64,000 nt of DNA from Buttiauxella agrestis ATCC 33320. Its GTDB lineage: Bacteria; Pseudomonadota; Gammaproteobacteria; Enterobacterales; Enterobacteriaceae. Below the pieces are notes generated by a model. It saw only the letters and a program-made list of their open reading frames with translations. It was not told where the DNA came from and did not search any database. Made by a program: the position numbers and the translations under genes. The stretch covers positions 1,736,001-1,800,000 of the forward strand of contig JALKFA010000001.1 of assembly GCA_024169445.1 (NCBI GenBank), read 5' to 3'. This document shows, one piece after another, positions 53,277-61,546 of this stretch (its first letter is position 1; each line of letters starts with the position of its first letter).

Positions 53277-54511
53277 ATGATACAACTTCCCATCCGGTGA
53301 AAACCGGCGGTGACCCGCGCACGCTGGCGGATTTTGCGGCTCTGCGCGAAGAACTCAGCAAGCTGACGCATCCGGCGCGCCCGGATGTTGACTGGCGGCG
53401 CGTGGAACAGCTGAGTCTGTCGCTGTTTCGCCAGAATGGCGTCGAATTACAAACTGCCGCCTGGTATACACTGGCGCGTACCCATCAGGCGGGGATGTCT
53501 GGCCTCAACGAAGGGCTGGCGATTCTGGAAGCGCTGCTGACCCATCAGTGGGGCGCGATGTGGCCGCAACCGGTGCATGCACGTATGGAAATTCTGTCTG
53601 GGCTAAGTCAGCGTTTACAATCCGTGCTACGCACAATAAGCCTGAGCTACACGGATTTGCCGCTGGTTTACCAGGCCGGGCAGCATCTCAATGCGCTGCG
53701 CGATGTGCTGCAACGCCTGGAGCTGAAAAATGCCAGCCAGATGGGAGAGTTGTGCACGTTTATGCACAATGCCGCGACGCGGCTGGAAAACACGGATGCC
53801 AGTCATACCGCCCCTGCTACTGTAGTGCGGCCGCCTGCGGCCAGCGCATCTCCCGGGCCTTCGGAAACTTTGGTTTATGTCGTTCATCAGGAATCGGTTA
53901 CGCCGCGCATCGAGGTTGAATCCCCTGAGCCTGAACCCGGATGCGGACGCCCGTGGAAGAGTTTTACCGCAGGCATGCTGACTATGTTGGTGGTGGGCGG
54001 TTGTGCATTGTGGGGCTGGAAAGCGATGCATCCGGCGGAGGTTGCCATTATTCCTGTTGCTGCGAACGAGGCTTCCCTGACTGAACTGGGGCTCAAGTCA
54101 CCGTTGTGGCTGCAAAATTATGGTTTTGTGCTGGCAGACAAAGCGGCACCTGCCAATGTCGACAAACTGAAAACCCAGTGGCAGCAGCATATTGCCGGGA
54201 ATGCACTGCCTGTGGAAACTCTGTCCGGCTGGCATCAGGGAATGGAAGGCTTGCAGGATATGACTCGTCGCCTCAATGCGCTTGATGAGCGCAAAGGTAA
54301 ATATCTGACCGGCTCTGAACTGAAATCAATGGTGTTTACCATTACGCAGAATTTTGCAAGCTCGGTGCCTTCAGAAGAGTTGCTATACCAACTGGATCAG
54401 GTGGAGGCCGGCACACCATTGCCTGCCTCCTTAGTCTCACAAACCGATTTGCATCTGAATCAGCTACTTAATCGTTACACCTTAATCAAACAACAGGCTA
54501 TAACACCCTGA
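53273..54511 (+). CDS. VasL-type TssA paralogue with ImpA N-terminal domain
   Basis: The 412-residue product has an ImpA N-terminal domain (about 10-130, with GDPRTLADFAALREELSKL and LLTHQWGAMWPQPVHARMEI), a linker, one membrane helix near 240-260 (AGMLTMLVVGGCALWGWKA) and a C-terminal VasL-type domain. Such membrane-anchored TssA-like proteins occur with TssA in many T6SS clusters and probably regulate sheath length or stability. It is the last gene of the T6SS operon, coupled to the preceding gene by a four-base overlap. IS3 debris follows. Confidence 0.82.
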   Translation: MNDTTSHPVKTGGDPRTLADFAALREELSKLTHPARPDVDWRRVEQLSLSLFRQNGVELQTAAWYTLARTHQAGMSGLNEGLAILEALLTHQWGAMWPQPVHARMEILSGLSQRLQSVLRTISLSYTDLPLVYQAGQHLNALRDVLQRLELKNASQMGELCTFMHNAATRLENTDASHTAPATVVRPPAASASPGPSETLVYVVHQESVTPRIEVESPEPEPGCGRPWKSFTAGMLTMLVVGGCALWGWKAMHPAEVAIIPVAANEASLTELGLKSPLWLQNYGFVLADKAAPANVDKLKTQWQQHIAGNALPVETLSGWHQGMEGLQDMTRRLNALDERKGKYLTGSELKSMVFTITQNFASSVPSEELLYQLDQVEAGTPLPASLVSQTDLHLNQLLNRYTLIKQQAITP

Positions 54512-54712
54512 GCACATTTTTGCATCTGCCTGGGCGGCAGGGGAGTCGTGGTTGGACCCCCGGTTCTGCAAGGAAAGCATAATGGTAACAAATAACCATG
54601 AAAATACTTATTACGCATTGGCTGAACAGGCTTGCGTTAAAGTGTTATGGATCAGCCATTCAGGACACCTCTAAATCCTGTTAATGTTAAAACAGTGAAC
54701 ATGAGGTGATGC

Positions 54713-55030
54713 ATGATCGAAACTCGTCGGACTAAGCGCACATTTTCCCCGGAGTTCAAACTCGAAGCTATCGGGCAGGTTATTAAATACCAGCGAGATG
54801 TACGGGAAGGCGCGCAGGCGCTCGAACTCAACCCTGACCATCTGCGAAAATGGATACGGTGTATAAGCAGGAACTTCAGGGTATTGAGCCCGTTGGCAAT
54901 GCTATTACACCTGAACAACGGGAAATTTAGCAGCTTAAAGCCCAGATAAAGCGTCTTGAAATGGAAAAAGAAATACTAAAGCAGGCTGCCGTGCTGATGA
55001 GCGAAATCCCCGGAAAGTTATCGCGCTAAT
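54713..55030 (+). pseudogene. IS3 OrfA, broken
   Basis: The start MIETRRTKRTFSPEFKLEAI is a typical IS3 OrfA with a helix-turn-helix for end binding. After LRKWI the normal continuation (YKQELQGIEPVGNAITPEQR) is in another frame, so one frameshift is present near 54860. The continuation also has an in-frame TAG near 54930, where CAG would restore [20 protein letters not shown], the leucine zipper. The frame then ends at the TAA at 55028. OrfA is therefore inactive. Confidence 0.8.
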
Positions 55031-55055
55031 CACACGGCTGAAAGCAAAGTGGCCT

Positions 55056-55847
55056 GTGCAGGTTCTTTGTCATTTATTCGGTATTCACCGTAGCGTTTAT
55101 TACGCCCAGGTGAAGCATTCGGTTAATGTGCAAAGAATTGAATTACGAAGTCGGGTGAGAGCATTTCATACTCTCAGTCGTGGCGCTGCAGGTCGTCGGT
55201 CAATCAGCCAGATGCTGCGCCAGAGTGGCGTTGAGGCAGGCCGGTGGCTGGCTCGACGGCTTATGCAGGAATGTGGACTGATAAGTTGTCAACCCGTTAA
55301 ACATCGCTACCGGATAAATGAAGACAACAGTCCGGCATTGCCAAACTTATTGAATCGGCAGTTTAACCCCGCCGCCCCAAACCGTGTCTGGTGCGGTGAC
55401 ATCAGCTTTATTCGCCTGCAGAACAAATGGTGCTATCTCGCGCTTGTCGTTGATTTATATTTACGCCGGATTATCGGTTCAGCCCTCTCATTAACAGCCG
55501 ATGCTGATTTGGTGTGCAGGGCTTTGCGTAATGCTCTGGAAACACGACCGCGTGATGGCCATCTGTTGTTTCATTCAGATCAAGGGGTTCAATATAAAAG
55601 CAATAAATACAGAAAGTTACTCTGGCGTTATGGCGTAATGCAAAGTATGAGTCGCAGAGGGAATTGCCTGGATAATTCACCGATGGAAAGAGTCTTTCGC
55701 AGCTTTAAAAGTGAATGGCTTCCCAAAGGTGGTTATGGTGATTTTAGCCATGCAGTACGCGATGTAAACCAATGGATAAATGGTTATTACAATGTGTACC
55801 GCCCTCATACTAACAATGGTGGTTTATCGCCTTGCTTGCATGAATAA
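55056..55847 (+). CDS. IS3-family OrfB transposase catalytic domain
   Basis: A 263-residue frame with the DDE retroviral-integrase-type core. The first Asp is in VWCGDISFI, the second in [13 protein letters not shown], and the Glu in [17 protein letters not shown]. The C-terminus stops early after [16 protein letters not shown], where related proteins extend a little further, so a late mutation is possible. In a working element OrfB is made by frameshifting from OrfA; with OrfA broken this copy should not transpose on its own. Confidence 0.82.
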   Translation: MQVLCHLFGIHRSVYYAQVKHSVNVQRIELRSRVRAFHTLSRGAAGRRSISQMLRQSGVEAGRWLARRLMQECGLISCQPVKHRYRINEDNSPALPNLLNRQFNPAAPNRVWCGDISFIRLQNKWCYLALVVDLYLRRIIGSALSLTADADLVCRALRNALETRPRDGHLLFHSDQGVQYKSNKYRKLLWRYGVMQSMSRRGNCLDNSPMERVFRSFKSEWLPKGGYGDFSHAVRDVNQWINGYYNVYRPHTNNGGLSPCLHE

Positions 55848-55977
55848 AAGTGGAAACAGGTTATTCCGGTGTCCTGATTTTGTGATCCACAACGCTTTAG
55901 TCGTGGTGGTGATATTTCTGTAATATTAAATAGGTAAGTAGAAATATCACAATGTTTGGTCTGGCACGGCACTTTTA

Positions 55978-56886
55978 TTAATCATCCGTTCCGGCAATCC
56001 CTCCTAGCCAGGCAATTAACTGGCTACTTCCAGGTTGGCTCAGTGTTCGTTGTGGCCAGGCGAGAAAATAGGGTTTACTCAGCGGCAGGCTGAGCTCATC
56101 TACGACAACAAGGCTGCCTAATGCTAGTTCTTTGGCAATTAAATGCCGTTGCCCAAGTACAACCCCCGTACCCGCGACAGCGGCATCTAATGCGAGTGAA
56201 GTGAGATTGAAGATGAAAGAGGGCTGCGGTTGAGGTTCTTCCCTCTCTTTAGCCTGAAACCAGCTTCGCCAGTCAGGTAGAAAACGCCCTTCATTTCCCC
56301 AGTCGAGATGAATCAGTGGTGCTTCGTTTAGCAGATCCCGGCCCTGGAAACGCGCAACCAGTTCCGGGCTGGCGACTGGCAGCACCTCATCGTGAAATAA
56401 AAATTGTTTTTCCAGTTGGCTATAGCGCTCTTCACCAAAACAGATAACAAAATCGGCATGCATGGTGTTGAAGTCCACCTGGGTATGAGTGCCATGCAAC
56501 GCCAGGTCAACATCCGGGCAATGGGCACGCCAGTTATGTAACTCGGGAAGTAGCCATTTGGTTGCCAGCGAAGGCAAAGAATAGAGCGTTAATCGGGGAG
56601 CCGCAGCGGCATAGCGAATGTTTTGCTGGCCAAGCAGCAAAATATCAAAAGCTTCAGTGACATAACGTAAATACTCTTTCCCTGTTTCGGTCAACATCAC
56701 TCCGTTTGGCGTGCGGACAAAAAGTGCACTGCCTAGCTGTTCCTCCAACTGACGAATTTGCTGGCTAACAGCCGCAGGAGTGAGCGCTAACTGAGCTGCC
56801 GCTTTTGCAAGGCTGCCCAATTCAGCCGCCGCTTTGAACGAGTTAATCACGCTGATTTTGGGTAATCGCAGTTGCGGTGCAGGCAT
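55978..56886 (-). CDS. LysR-family transcriptional regulator
   Basis: The 302-residue product has a LysR winged helix-turn-helix (about 10-70, with AAAELGSLAKAAAQLALTPA and VSQQIRQLEEQLGSALFVR) and a substrate-binding domain of GcvA/AmpR-like type (about 95-295). It is divergent from the 2OG-Fe(II) oxygenase gene, with about 100 bases between, the common arrangement for a LysR regulator controlling its neighbour. The effector molecule is unknown; the nearby amino-acid-binding protein hints at an amino-acid derivative. AGGAAAA precedes the ATG at 56886. Confidence 0.85.
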   Translation of the reverse strand: MPAPQLRLPKISVINSFKAAAELGSLAKAAAQLALTPAAVSQQIRQLEEQLGSALFVRTPNGVMLTETGKEYLRYVTEAFDILLLGQQNIRYAAAAPRLTLYSLPSLATKWLLPELHNWRAHCPDVDLALHGTHTQVDFNTMHADFVICFGEERYSQLEKQFLFHDEVLPVASPELVARFQGRDLLNEAPLIHLDWGNEGRFLPDWRSWFQAKEREEPQPQPSFIFNLTSLALDAAVAGTGVVLGQRHLIAKELALGSLVVVDELSLPLSKPYFLAWPQRTLSQPGSSQLIAWLGGIAGTDD

Positions 56887-56986
56887 TAATTTTTCCTTTT
56901 CAAGGTATTAAGTATTTATCGTTATCTACTCAGCGTGCAGGGGGATTACAGTAAAATCACACCTGCTAACGATGAGAATTGCATAT

Positions 56987-57760
56987 ATGCCTGAATCCAT
57001 TATTAGTCTCGACGCGCACCCGATTAACGATATCGACTGGCGTCGCTCTTGCCGGGAGCAGTTAAACGCCAGCGGTGCGCTGGTACTACGCCAGTTTTTG
57101 CAACCAGCAGCACTGAATACCATTATCGGTGAGGCCGAAGCACAGCGCCATCAGGCGTATCACACGGTCAGCAACCATAATGCATACCTGATGAAAACCG
57201 ATCCGGAATTCAGTGCGGAACATGCCCGCAATCGCGACGTAATCAGTACCAAAGGTTGCATCACTGATGATTTAATTGCCTCTAATTCGCCGCTACGCAC
57301 ACTTTATAATAGTGCTGAGTTTCAGTTTTTTCTTTGCGATGTACTGGGCGAAGAAGCTCTCTATCCTTATGCCGACTCCCTCTCATCGATTAATATTCAC
57401 TATGCTCCACACGGTAAGGAATTGGGCTGGCATTTTGATAACTCATCGTTTGCCATCACTCTGTTATTACAAAAACCGCTAGCGGGCGGTATTTTTCAGT
57501 ATGTGAAGGATTTGCGCGATGCAGATGCGGGTGAGATGAATTACGACGGAGTGGCAGAAGTCCTTGATGAACGCCGCACTGTCGATCAATTGGCAATTGA
57601 CCCAGGCGATCTGGTTTTGTTTCGGGGCCGTAATTCGCTTCATCGCGTCACGCCCACCGAAGGTGAGGTGACGCGAATGTTGGTCGTACTGGCTTACAAC
57701 ACTAAACCGGATATCGCACTATCAGAAAACGCCCGTATGACCTTTTATGGGCGTCTTTAA
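56987..57760 (+). CDS. 2-oxoglutarate/Fe(II)-dependent oxygenase
   Basis: A 257-residue enzyme with the iron triad H149, D151 and H219 visible in LGWHFDNSS and RGRNSLHRVTP, and a likely 2-oxoglutarate-binding Arg near residue 230 in EVTRMLVVLAYN. The layout resembles the HalD/ArpA-type group that modifies free amino acids. The presence of Asp in HxD points to hydroxylation rather than halogenation, since radical halogenases have Gly or Ala there. It is divergent from LysR and convergent with the DUF2817 peptidase. An in-frame ATG at 56972 is an alternative start. The substrate is unknown. Confidence 0.75.
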   Translation: MPESIISLDAHPINDIDWRRSCREQLNASGALVLRQFLQPAALNTIIGEAEAQRHQAYHTVSNHNAYLMKTDPEFSAEHARNRDVISTKGCITDDLIASNSPLRTLYNSAEFQFFLCDVLGEEALYPYADSLSSINIHYAPHGKELGWHFDNSSFAITLLLQKPLAGGIFQYVKDLRDADAGEMNYDGVAEVLDERRTVDQLAIDPGDLVLFRGRNSLHRVTPTEGEVTRMLVVLAYNTKPDIALSENARMTFYGRL

Positions 57761-58851
57761 TCTTCAGTCTCGTTAAGCAGCGCCCGCCAACCACGGGCAA
57801 AGTATTGCTGAGTACGCAACGCCACCAGTGCCCGCCAGTCTTCATCGGCGGGCCAGAACGCTTCCACCAAATCACGTTTAATTTCCTGGCCCTCGGCAGT
57901 GGCAGGATTAGCTTTGAGATGTAACCAGTGATCGTTCCGTAGTCGCCGGTGCATCTCTTCTGCGGGGTAGGTGCCACATTCCACGACCAGCGGCAGAATC
58001 TGGGTATCAGGCAGAGCGTTGAGCAGGAACTGCGACAAATAACCCGTTGCTGTCGCTGTGACGCCGGTATCGCTATCTCGACCCGCACCGGTAAACAAAA
58101 GCGTCAGTGATTCTTTGTAGATCCGTTTGCCCCATGCGTGTGCCGGGAATGGCTGCTCAGCAATAGAAAGCAGCATTGGATGGGCCCAGGCTCCAGCACC
58201 CGTATGCAGATCAAAACTGATGATGGTTCGTGCGCGACTGAGATGACGCTCAATGATGGCTTGCATGGTTTGCATGGACCAACTGGGTTGGTTGCCACCA
58301 TAGAACAAGCCTGTCGGATACTGATACTGCCCGGCCTCGACTACGCGTTTTAGCGCAGGCCATCCCTCCCTGGACAGCGCTGACGCCAGTTGCCTGTCGG
58401 CAAATTCCCGCTCACCAGAGTAAATATCGTGCCAACGCAGATAGTCTTGATTACTCGGGATGGTCTGTGAAAAATCGATGAAACCGCGGTTAAGATCAAT
58501 ATTGTCTTCGTTGACTCGCCGCAGGTGGGCGGTTCCCCAGGGGTTAAGCAGATGGATAAACAGCAGTGCTGTATCAGCAGGTAACTGATTCATCTCAAAT
58601 TCCGCAAGCCAGGCAATCTGGCTCTCTGAGCCATAATAGCCTTCAACCCCGTGAGTGCCAGAAATCACAAGCATCATGCGAGATGCCGTCTCACTGCCAA
58701 AAAGCGCTACATCGGTATAAAGCAATTCACCTTTCGGGCCGCTGAGTGGATGTGGATAAGAATGAATCAACCCACCTTTCGTCTCTGCCATAGAAATAAA
58801 ACGCGACCTTTGAGTGGCATAATCCGCTAATGGAATATCCGCTGTCATCAT
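57757..58851 (-). CDS. DUF2817-family M14-like zinc carboxypeptidase
   Basis: The 364-residue product has the HxxE zinc pair in SGTHGVEGYYG (H67, E70), a third His in FDLHTGAGAW (H216) and a candidate catalytic Glu in LVVECGTYP (E291), typical of M14-like enzymes of the DUF2817 group. No signal peptide is seen, so it acts in the cytoplasm, probably on small peptides or acylated amino acids. Its 3' end overlaps that of the oxygenase gene by four bases. It lies 11 bases downstream of the binding-protein gene, so these two form an operon. Confidence 0.8.
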   Translation of the reverse strand: MMTADIPLADYATQRSRFISMAETKGGLIHSYPHPLSGPKGELLYTDVALFGSETASRMMLVISGTHGVEGYYGSESQIAWLAEFEMNQLPADTALLFIHLLNPWGTAHLRRVNEDNIDLNRGFIDFSQTIPSNQDYLRWHDIYSGEREFADRQLASALSREGWPALKRVVEAGQYQYPTGLFYGGNQPSWSMQTMQAIIERHLSRARTIISFDLHTGAGAWAHPMLLSIAEQPFPAHAWGKRIYKESLTLLFTGAGRDSDTGVTATATGYLSQFLLNALPDTQILPLVVECGTYPAEEMHRRLRNDHWLHLKANPATAEGQEIKRDLVEAFWPADEDWRALVALRTQQYFARGWRALLNETED

Positions 58852-58862
58852 TATTTATTTCC

Positions 58863-59633
58863 TTATGGATAAACTGAGTAATTAAAGTATTTCTTTGCCA
58901 GACGATCGTAAGTGCCATTTTTATGTATTTCGGCCAATGCCAGGTTTATTAATTGCAGATTTGTTTTATCGTCTTTTCTTAATGCGATGCCAACACCATC
59001 ACCAAATACTTCTTTGTCTGTAATAGTGGCCTTAATCGCAAAGTTTTTACCCTCCGGTTTATCAAGAAAACCTTGCTCGGCAGAGATAATATTGGTCAGG
59101 CTGCCATCAAGACGCCCGGAAACCAGATCAGGATAAATCTCCATCTGATTGGCGTAGGAGATGACCTCCACGCCTTGTGGTTCCCATTTTTTCTTGGCGT
59201 AGGTTTCCTGAATAGTCCCCTGTGCTACGCCGATTTTTTTGCCCTGCAGTGAAGCCGTATCATGGCTCAGTGTGCTGCTGTTCAGTGCGATCAGCGCATT
59301 TGGAGTGTTATAAAGCATGTCGCTAAATGCGACCTGCTCACGGCGCTTCTCGGTCATTGCCATAGCAGACAGAATCGCATCAAACTTCCGCGCATTAAGC
59401 GCAGGAATGGTCGCGTCAAAGCCAATTTCTACCCACTGGCAGGTCACTTTAGCCTGGGCGCAGATGGCATTGCCCAGATCAATATCAAACCCCTGAAGCG
59501 AGCCGTCAGTAGCTTTAGATTCAAACGGCGCAAACGTTGGGTCGACACCAATACGTAGGGTCTGCTGTGCAAAAGCAGTATGACTTAATCCTGAAAACGC
59601 GAGAATCAGTGAGGCGAGAATATGCTTTTTCAT
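58863..59633 (-). CDS. Periplasmic amino-acid ABC transporter substrate-binding protein
   Basis: A 256-residue protein of the HisJ/ArgT family (SBP_bac_3). It has a signal peptide (MKKHILASLILAFSGLSHTA, cleaved after AFA) and the motif GFDIDLGNAICAQAKVTCQW. FDAILSAMAMTEKRREQVAF follows, and then the second lobe. The two Cys of the first lobe match those seen in LAO/His-binding proteins. It binds an amino acid, probably basic or opine-like. No permease or ATPase gene lies nearby, so it must share a transporter encoded elsewhere. It is the first gene of an operon with the DUF2817 peptidase. Confidence 0.85.
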   Translation of the reverse strand: MKKHILASLILAFSGLSHTAFAQQTLRIGVDPTFAPFESKATDGSLQGFDIDLGNAICAQAKVTCQWVEIGFDATIPALNARKFDAILSAMAMTEKRREQVAFSDMLYNTPNALIALNSSTLSHDTASLQGKKIGVAQGTIQETYAKKKWEPQGVEVISYANQMEIYPDLVSGRLDGSLTNIISAEQGFLDKPEGKNFAIKATITDKEVFGDGVGIALRKDDKTNLQLINLALAEIHKNGTYDRLAKKYFNYSVYP

Positions 59634-59990
59634 TTTTATCTCCGAGGGGCGCAGGTGAAATTATTAGTCACACATAAATTAATTACCATGACGTTACTAT
59701 TTCCGCCAGTAAATATCTTACTTCAGCTCTAGTTTTTTCTTATAATTTCGGTTGGGTCGTTGTGGTAAGTAAAACTTTCGACAGCATTAAATATTATTTA
59801 ATACTATTAGTGGGAATAAATGCGTTTATTTATATTGCAAATTAAGTAGGCGATTTATTGATAAATTATTGGTCAAGTAACCGAACTGTAGAATGGTGAT
59901 GATTCCAGTTTATTTATAGTGCTTAATAACCAGGTTAGAGATCTATAAAAATGCCGTTCAACCCGGTTATGTCAGTGAAATAGTTTGCTG
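59634..59990. other. Intergenic region without recognised features
   Basis: About 355 bases between the binding-protein start and the end of the short-chain dehydrogenase. It is AT-rich near 59760-59900. It must carry the promoter of the binding-protein operon, reading leftwards, but no clear -35/-10 pair stood out. No gene or strong hairpin is seen. Confidence 0.5.
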
Positions 59991-60782
59991 TCAGAGAGTA
60001 TCGATGACCCCACCGTCAACGCGAACGGACGCTCCTGTGGTCGCGGAAGCAAACGGCGACACAAGATAGGTTACTAAGTTTGCGACTTCCTCGACGCTGC
60101 TGGCACGTTGAATGATCGAACTGCCACGATGCTGCTTGACGAAGGCGGCGGCAATTTCCTCCAGCGGCAACCCCGTTTTCGCTTGCTCATCGGCAAGCAT
60201 CGCTTCTACACCTTCGGAAAGAGTAGGACCCGGGAGTACGGAGTTAACGGTGACATTTGTACCAGCCATGCGCTTAGCTAGACCGCGGGCGACAGCGATG
60301 TCGGCGGTCTTGCTGACGCCGTAGTGAATCATTTCGACCGGAATATTAAAACCAGATTCTGAGGCCAGGAATATCACGCGGCCCCAGTTCAGTTTCTGCA
60401 TGCCTGGAAGATAGGCGCGAGAAAGCCTGACGGCGGACATGACATTGACCTGCCAGTGGCGATCCCAAACTTCGTCGTCAGCGTCGAAAAAGTCAATTGG
60501 CTGGAAGATGCCTGCGTTGTTAATCAGGATGTCTACCTGAGGAATTTGGGCGACAAGAGCCGCACACCCCTCGGCAGTTGACAGGTCGGCCGTGGCAGGT
60601 TTAACGCTACCTCTTGCGCCTTCGGCTTCTAGCCGTTTGGCGGCCTTTGTGGTCTTTTCCTCTGAGCGGCCATTGAGCACGACATCCGCTCCAGCCCTTG
60701 AAAGTTGGCGAGCAATTGCGTAGCCGATGCCTTCCGTTGAACCTGTAACCAGCGCTCTCTTGCCTGTGAGATCGATTTGCAT
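59991..60782 (-). CDS. Short-chain dehydrogenase/reductase (SDR)
   Basis: The 263-residue product has the classical SDR layout: the nucleotide-binding TGSTEGIG at 13-20, the NNAG motif at 88-91, catalytic S141/S143 and the YxxxK pair Y154/K158 in HYGVSK. The Arg after the first strand (NGRSEEK) favours NADP. AGGAG at 60789-60793 places the start at ATG 60782; an upstream extension lacks a ribosome site. It is a single gene next to tRNA-Phe; the substrate cannot be inferred. Confidence 0.88.
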   Translation of the reverse strand: MQIDLTGKRALVTGSTEGIGYAIARQLSRAGADVVLNGRSEEKTTKAAKRLEAEGARGSVKPATADLSTAEGCAALVAQIPQVDILINNAGIFQPIDFFDADDEVWDRHWQVNVMSAVRLSRAYLPGMQKLNWGRVIFLASESGFNIPVEMIHYGVSKTADIAVARGLAKRMAGTNVTVNSVLPGPTLSEGVEAMLADEQAKTGLPLEEIAAAFVKQHRGSSIIQRASSVEEVANLVTYLVSPFASATTGASVRVDGGVIDTL

Positions 60783-61000
60783 TTTCTGCTCCTGTCGAGA
60801 TTGGATGACAAAAACAAGGGGGTCAGTTTTGCAGTCTCGCAATGGACAGATCCGTGGGGAATATGGGGAGAAAGGAAGTGAATTCGCCCTTCAGAATGCC
60901 TGCGCATCAGGATTGCTGAAAGTGTAGCAGGCTCTGGAATGTGGGGGGAGGCGATGAGTCATCGAATAGGGTTCGATGGAGTGAGCGTTTCTCCAAAAGC

Positions 61001-61026
61001 AAAAAACCAGCCCGTAGGCTGGTTTC
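61001..61026 (-). terminator. Terminator of tRNA-Phe
   Basis: On the minus strand AACCAGCC pairs with GGCTGGTT around a 4-base loop and is followed by a run of Ts (61001-61006), about 10 bases after the tRNA 3' end. Confidence 0.88.
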
Positions 61027-61035
61027 TTTAAATAG

Positions 61036-61111
61036 TGGTGCCCGGACTCGGAATCGAACCAAGGACACGGGGATTTTCAATCCCCTGCTCTACCGACTGA
61101 GCTATCCGGGC
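61036..61111 (-). tRNA. pheV: tRNA-Phe (GAA)
   Basis: On the minus strand the 76 bases begin GCCCGGATAGCTCAGTCGGT, have a GAA anticodon in a GGGGATTGAAAATCCCC arm, a TTCGAATC T-loop, and end with encoded CCA. All four cloverleaf stems pair. In E. coli the corresponding pheV gene lies next to speC and is a frequent integration site for genomic islands. No integrase and no second copy of the tRNA 3' end was found in this window. Confidence 0.97.
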
Positions 61112-61121
61112 AACGGGGCGC

Positions 61122-61150
61122 ATTAAACCGTAAAGGCCGTTTGTCGTCAA
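61122..61150 (-). promoter_or_regulatory. Sigma-70 promoter of tRNA-Phe
   Basis: On the minus strand TTGACG and TTTAAT are separated by 17 bases, close to consensus, and are followed by a GC-rich GCGCCCC discriminator just before the tRNA. That discriminator is typical of stringently controlled stable-RNA promoters. Confidence 0.85.
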
Positions 61151-61292
61151 TGGTTTTGTGTTAATAAGCCGTGCGTTTGCGCGAATATTGTGCTCCGGCT
61201 AGCAGCGTCGTCTTGAACCCTCGTGCAGAAGGTGCCATGATTGCGCGAAATTTCACACATCGCAACGGGGCGCTTATTGATGTTTAGAGTCA

Positions 61293-61412
61293 ATGTTCAC
61301 CGGCATCTCTCGATGGCGCTCGTTCACCTTTTTGCTGTATCCCGAAGACCCTTGCTCACCATGCGGTGAGGGCATCGCACGCTCACTGCAGGACAACAGT
61401 AAAATCAGGTGA
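61293..61412 (+). CDS. Possible leader ORF upstream of speC (39 residues)
   Basis: An ATG preceded by TTAGAG opens a 39-codon frame beginning MFTGISRWRSFTFLLYPEDP and ending QDNSKIR. It lies 134 bases upstream of speC. Inside it, 61355-61370 forms a perfect 6-bp hairpin, CTCACC with GGTGAG. Ornithine decarboxylase speF in related bacteria is controlled by an arrest-peptide leader (SpeFL), so a leader here is plausible, but this peptide is not similar to SpeFL. It may also be chance coding in a long untranslated region. Confidence 0.3.
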   Translation: MFTGISRWRSFTFLLYPEDPCSPCGEGIARSLQDNSKIR

Positions 61413-61546
61413 TGCCTGGTTTTACTGATGTCTGGCGGTCGGAGTGGGAATCATCCTTCAGACCATCAAGACACATTCGCCGGGGAATGCTCCCTTTGCC
61501 GTGCCATCTGGCACTCACTCATCCTTGACCTCTGGGATTTGTGCAT

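Larger units (their letters stand above)
54648..55889 (+). mobile_element. IS3-family insertion sequence, degenerate
   Basis: The element spans about 1.24 kb between imperfect terminal inverted repeats. The left end begins TGGATCAGCC and contains TCAGGACACC; the right end, read on the minus strand, begins TGGATCACAAAATCAGGACA. It carries an orfA broken by a frameshift and a stop, and a nearly full orfB. Flanking bases (TTA left, CAA right) give no clear target duplication, suggesting age or later rearrangement. It lies directly after the T6SS operon. Confidence 0.85.

Noticed and set aside
6828-54096. Many long reading frames antisense to or shifted from the deaminase, clpV, tssM, tssA and tssF genes
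   Set aside because: They lie fully inside well-identified GC-rich genes, show no protein-family features and lack ribosome sites.
21572-60829. Identical 14-base sequence AAACTGACCCCCTT at 21572 and, inverted, at 60816, possibly marking ends of a large element
   Set aside because: In 64 kb about a dozen chance 14-base matches are expected, no further similarity extends from either copy, and no integrase or duplication supports an element.
61036-61111. Genomic island integrated at tRNA-Phe
   Set aside because: No integrase gene next to the tRNA and no repeated tRNA 3' end elsewhere in the window was found.
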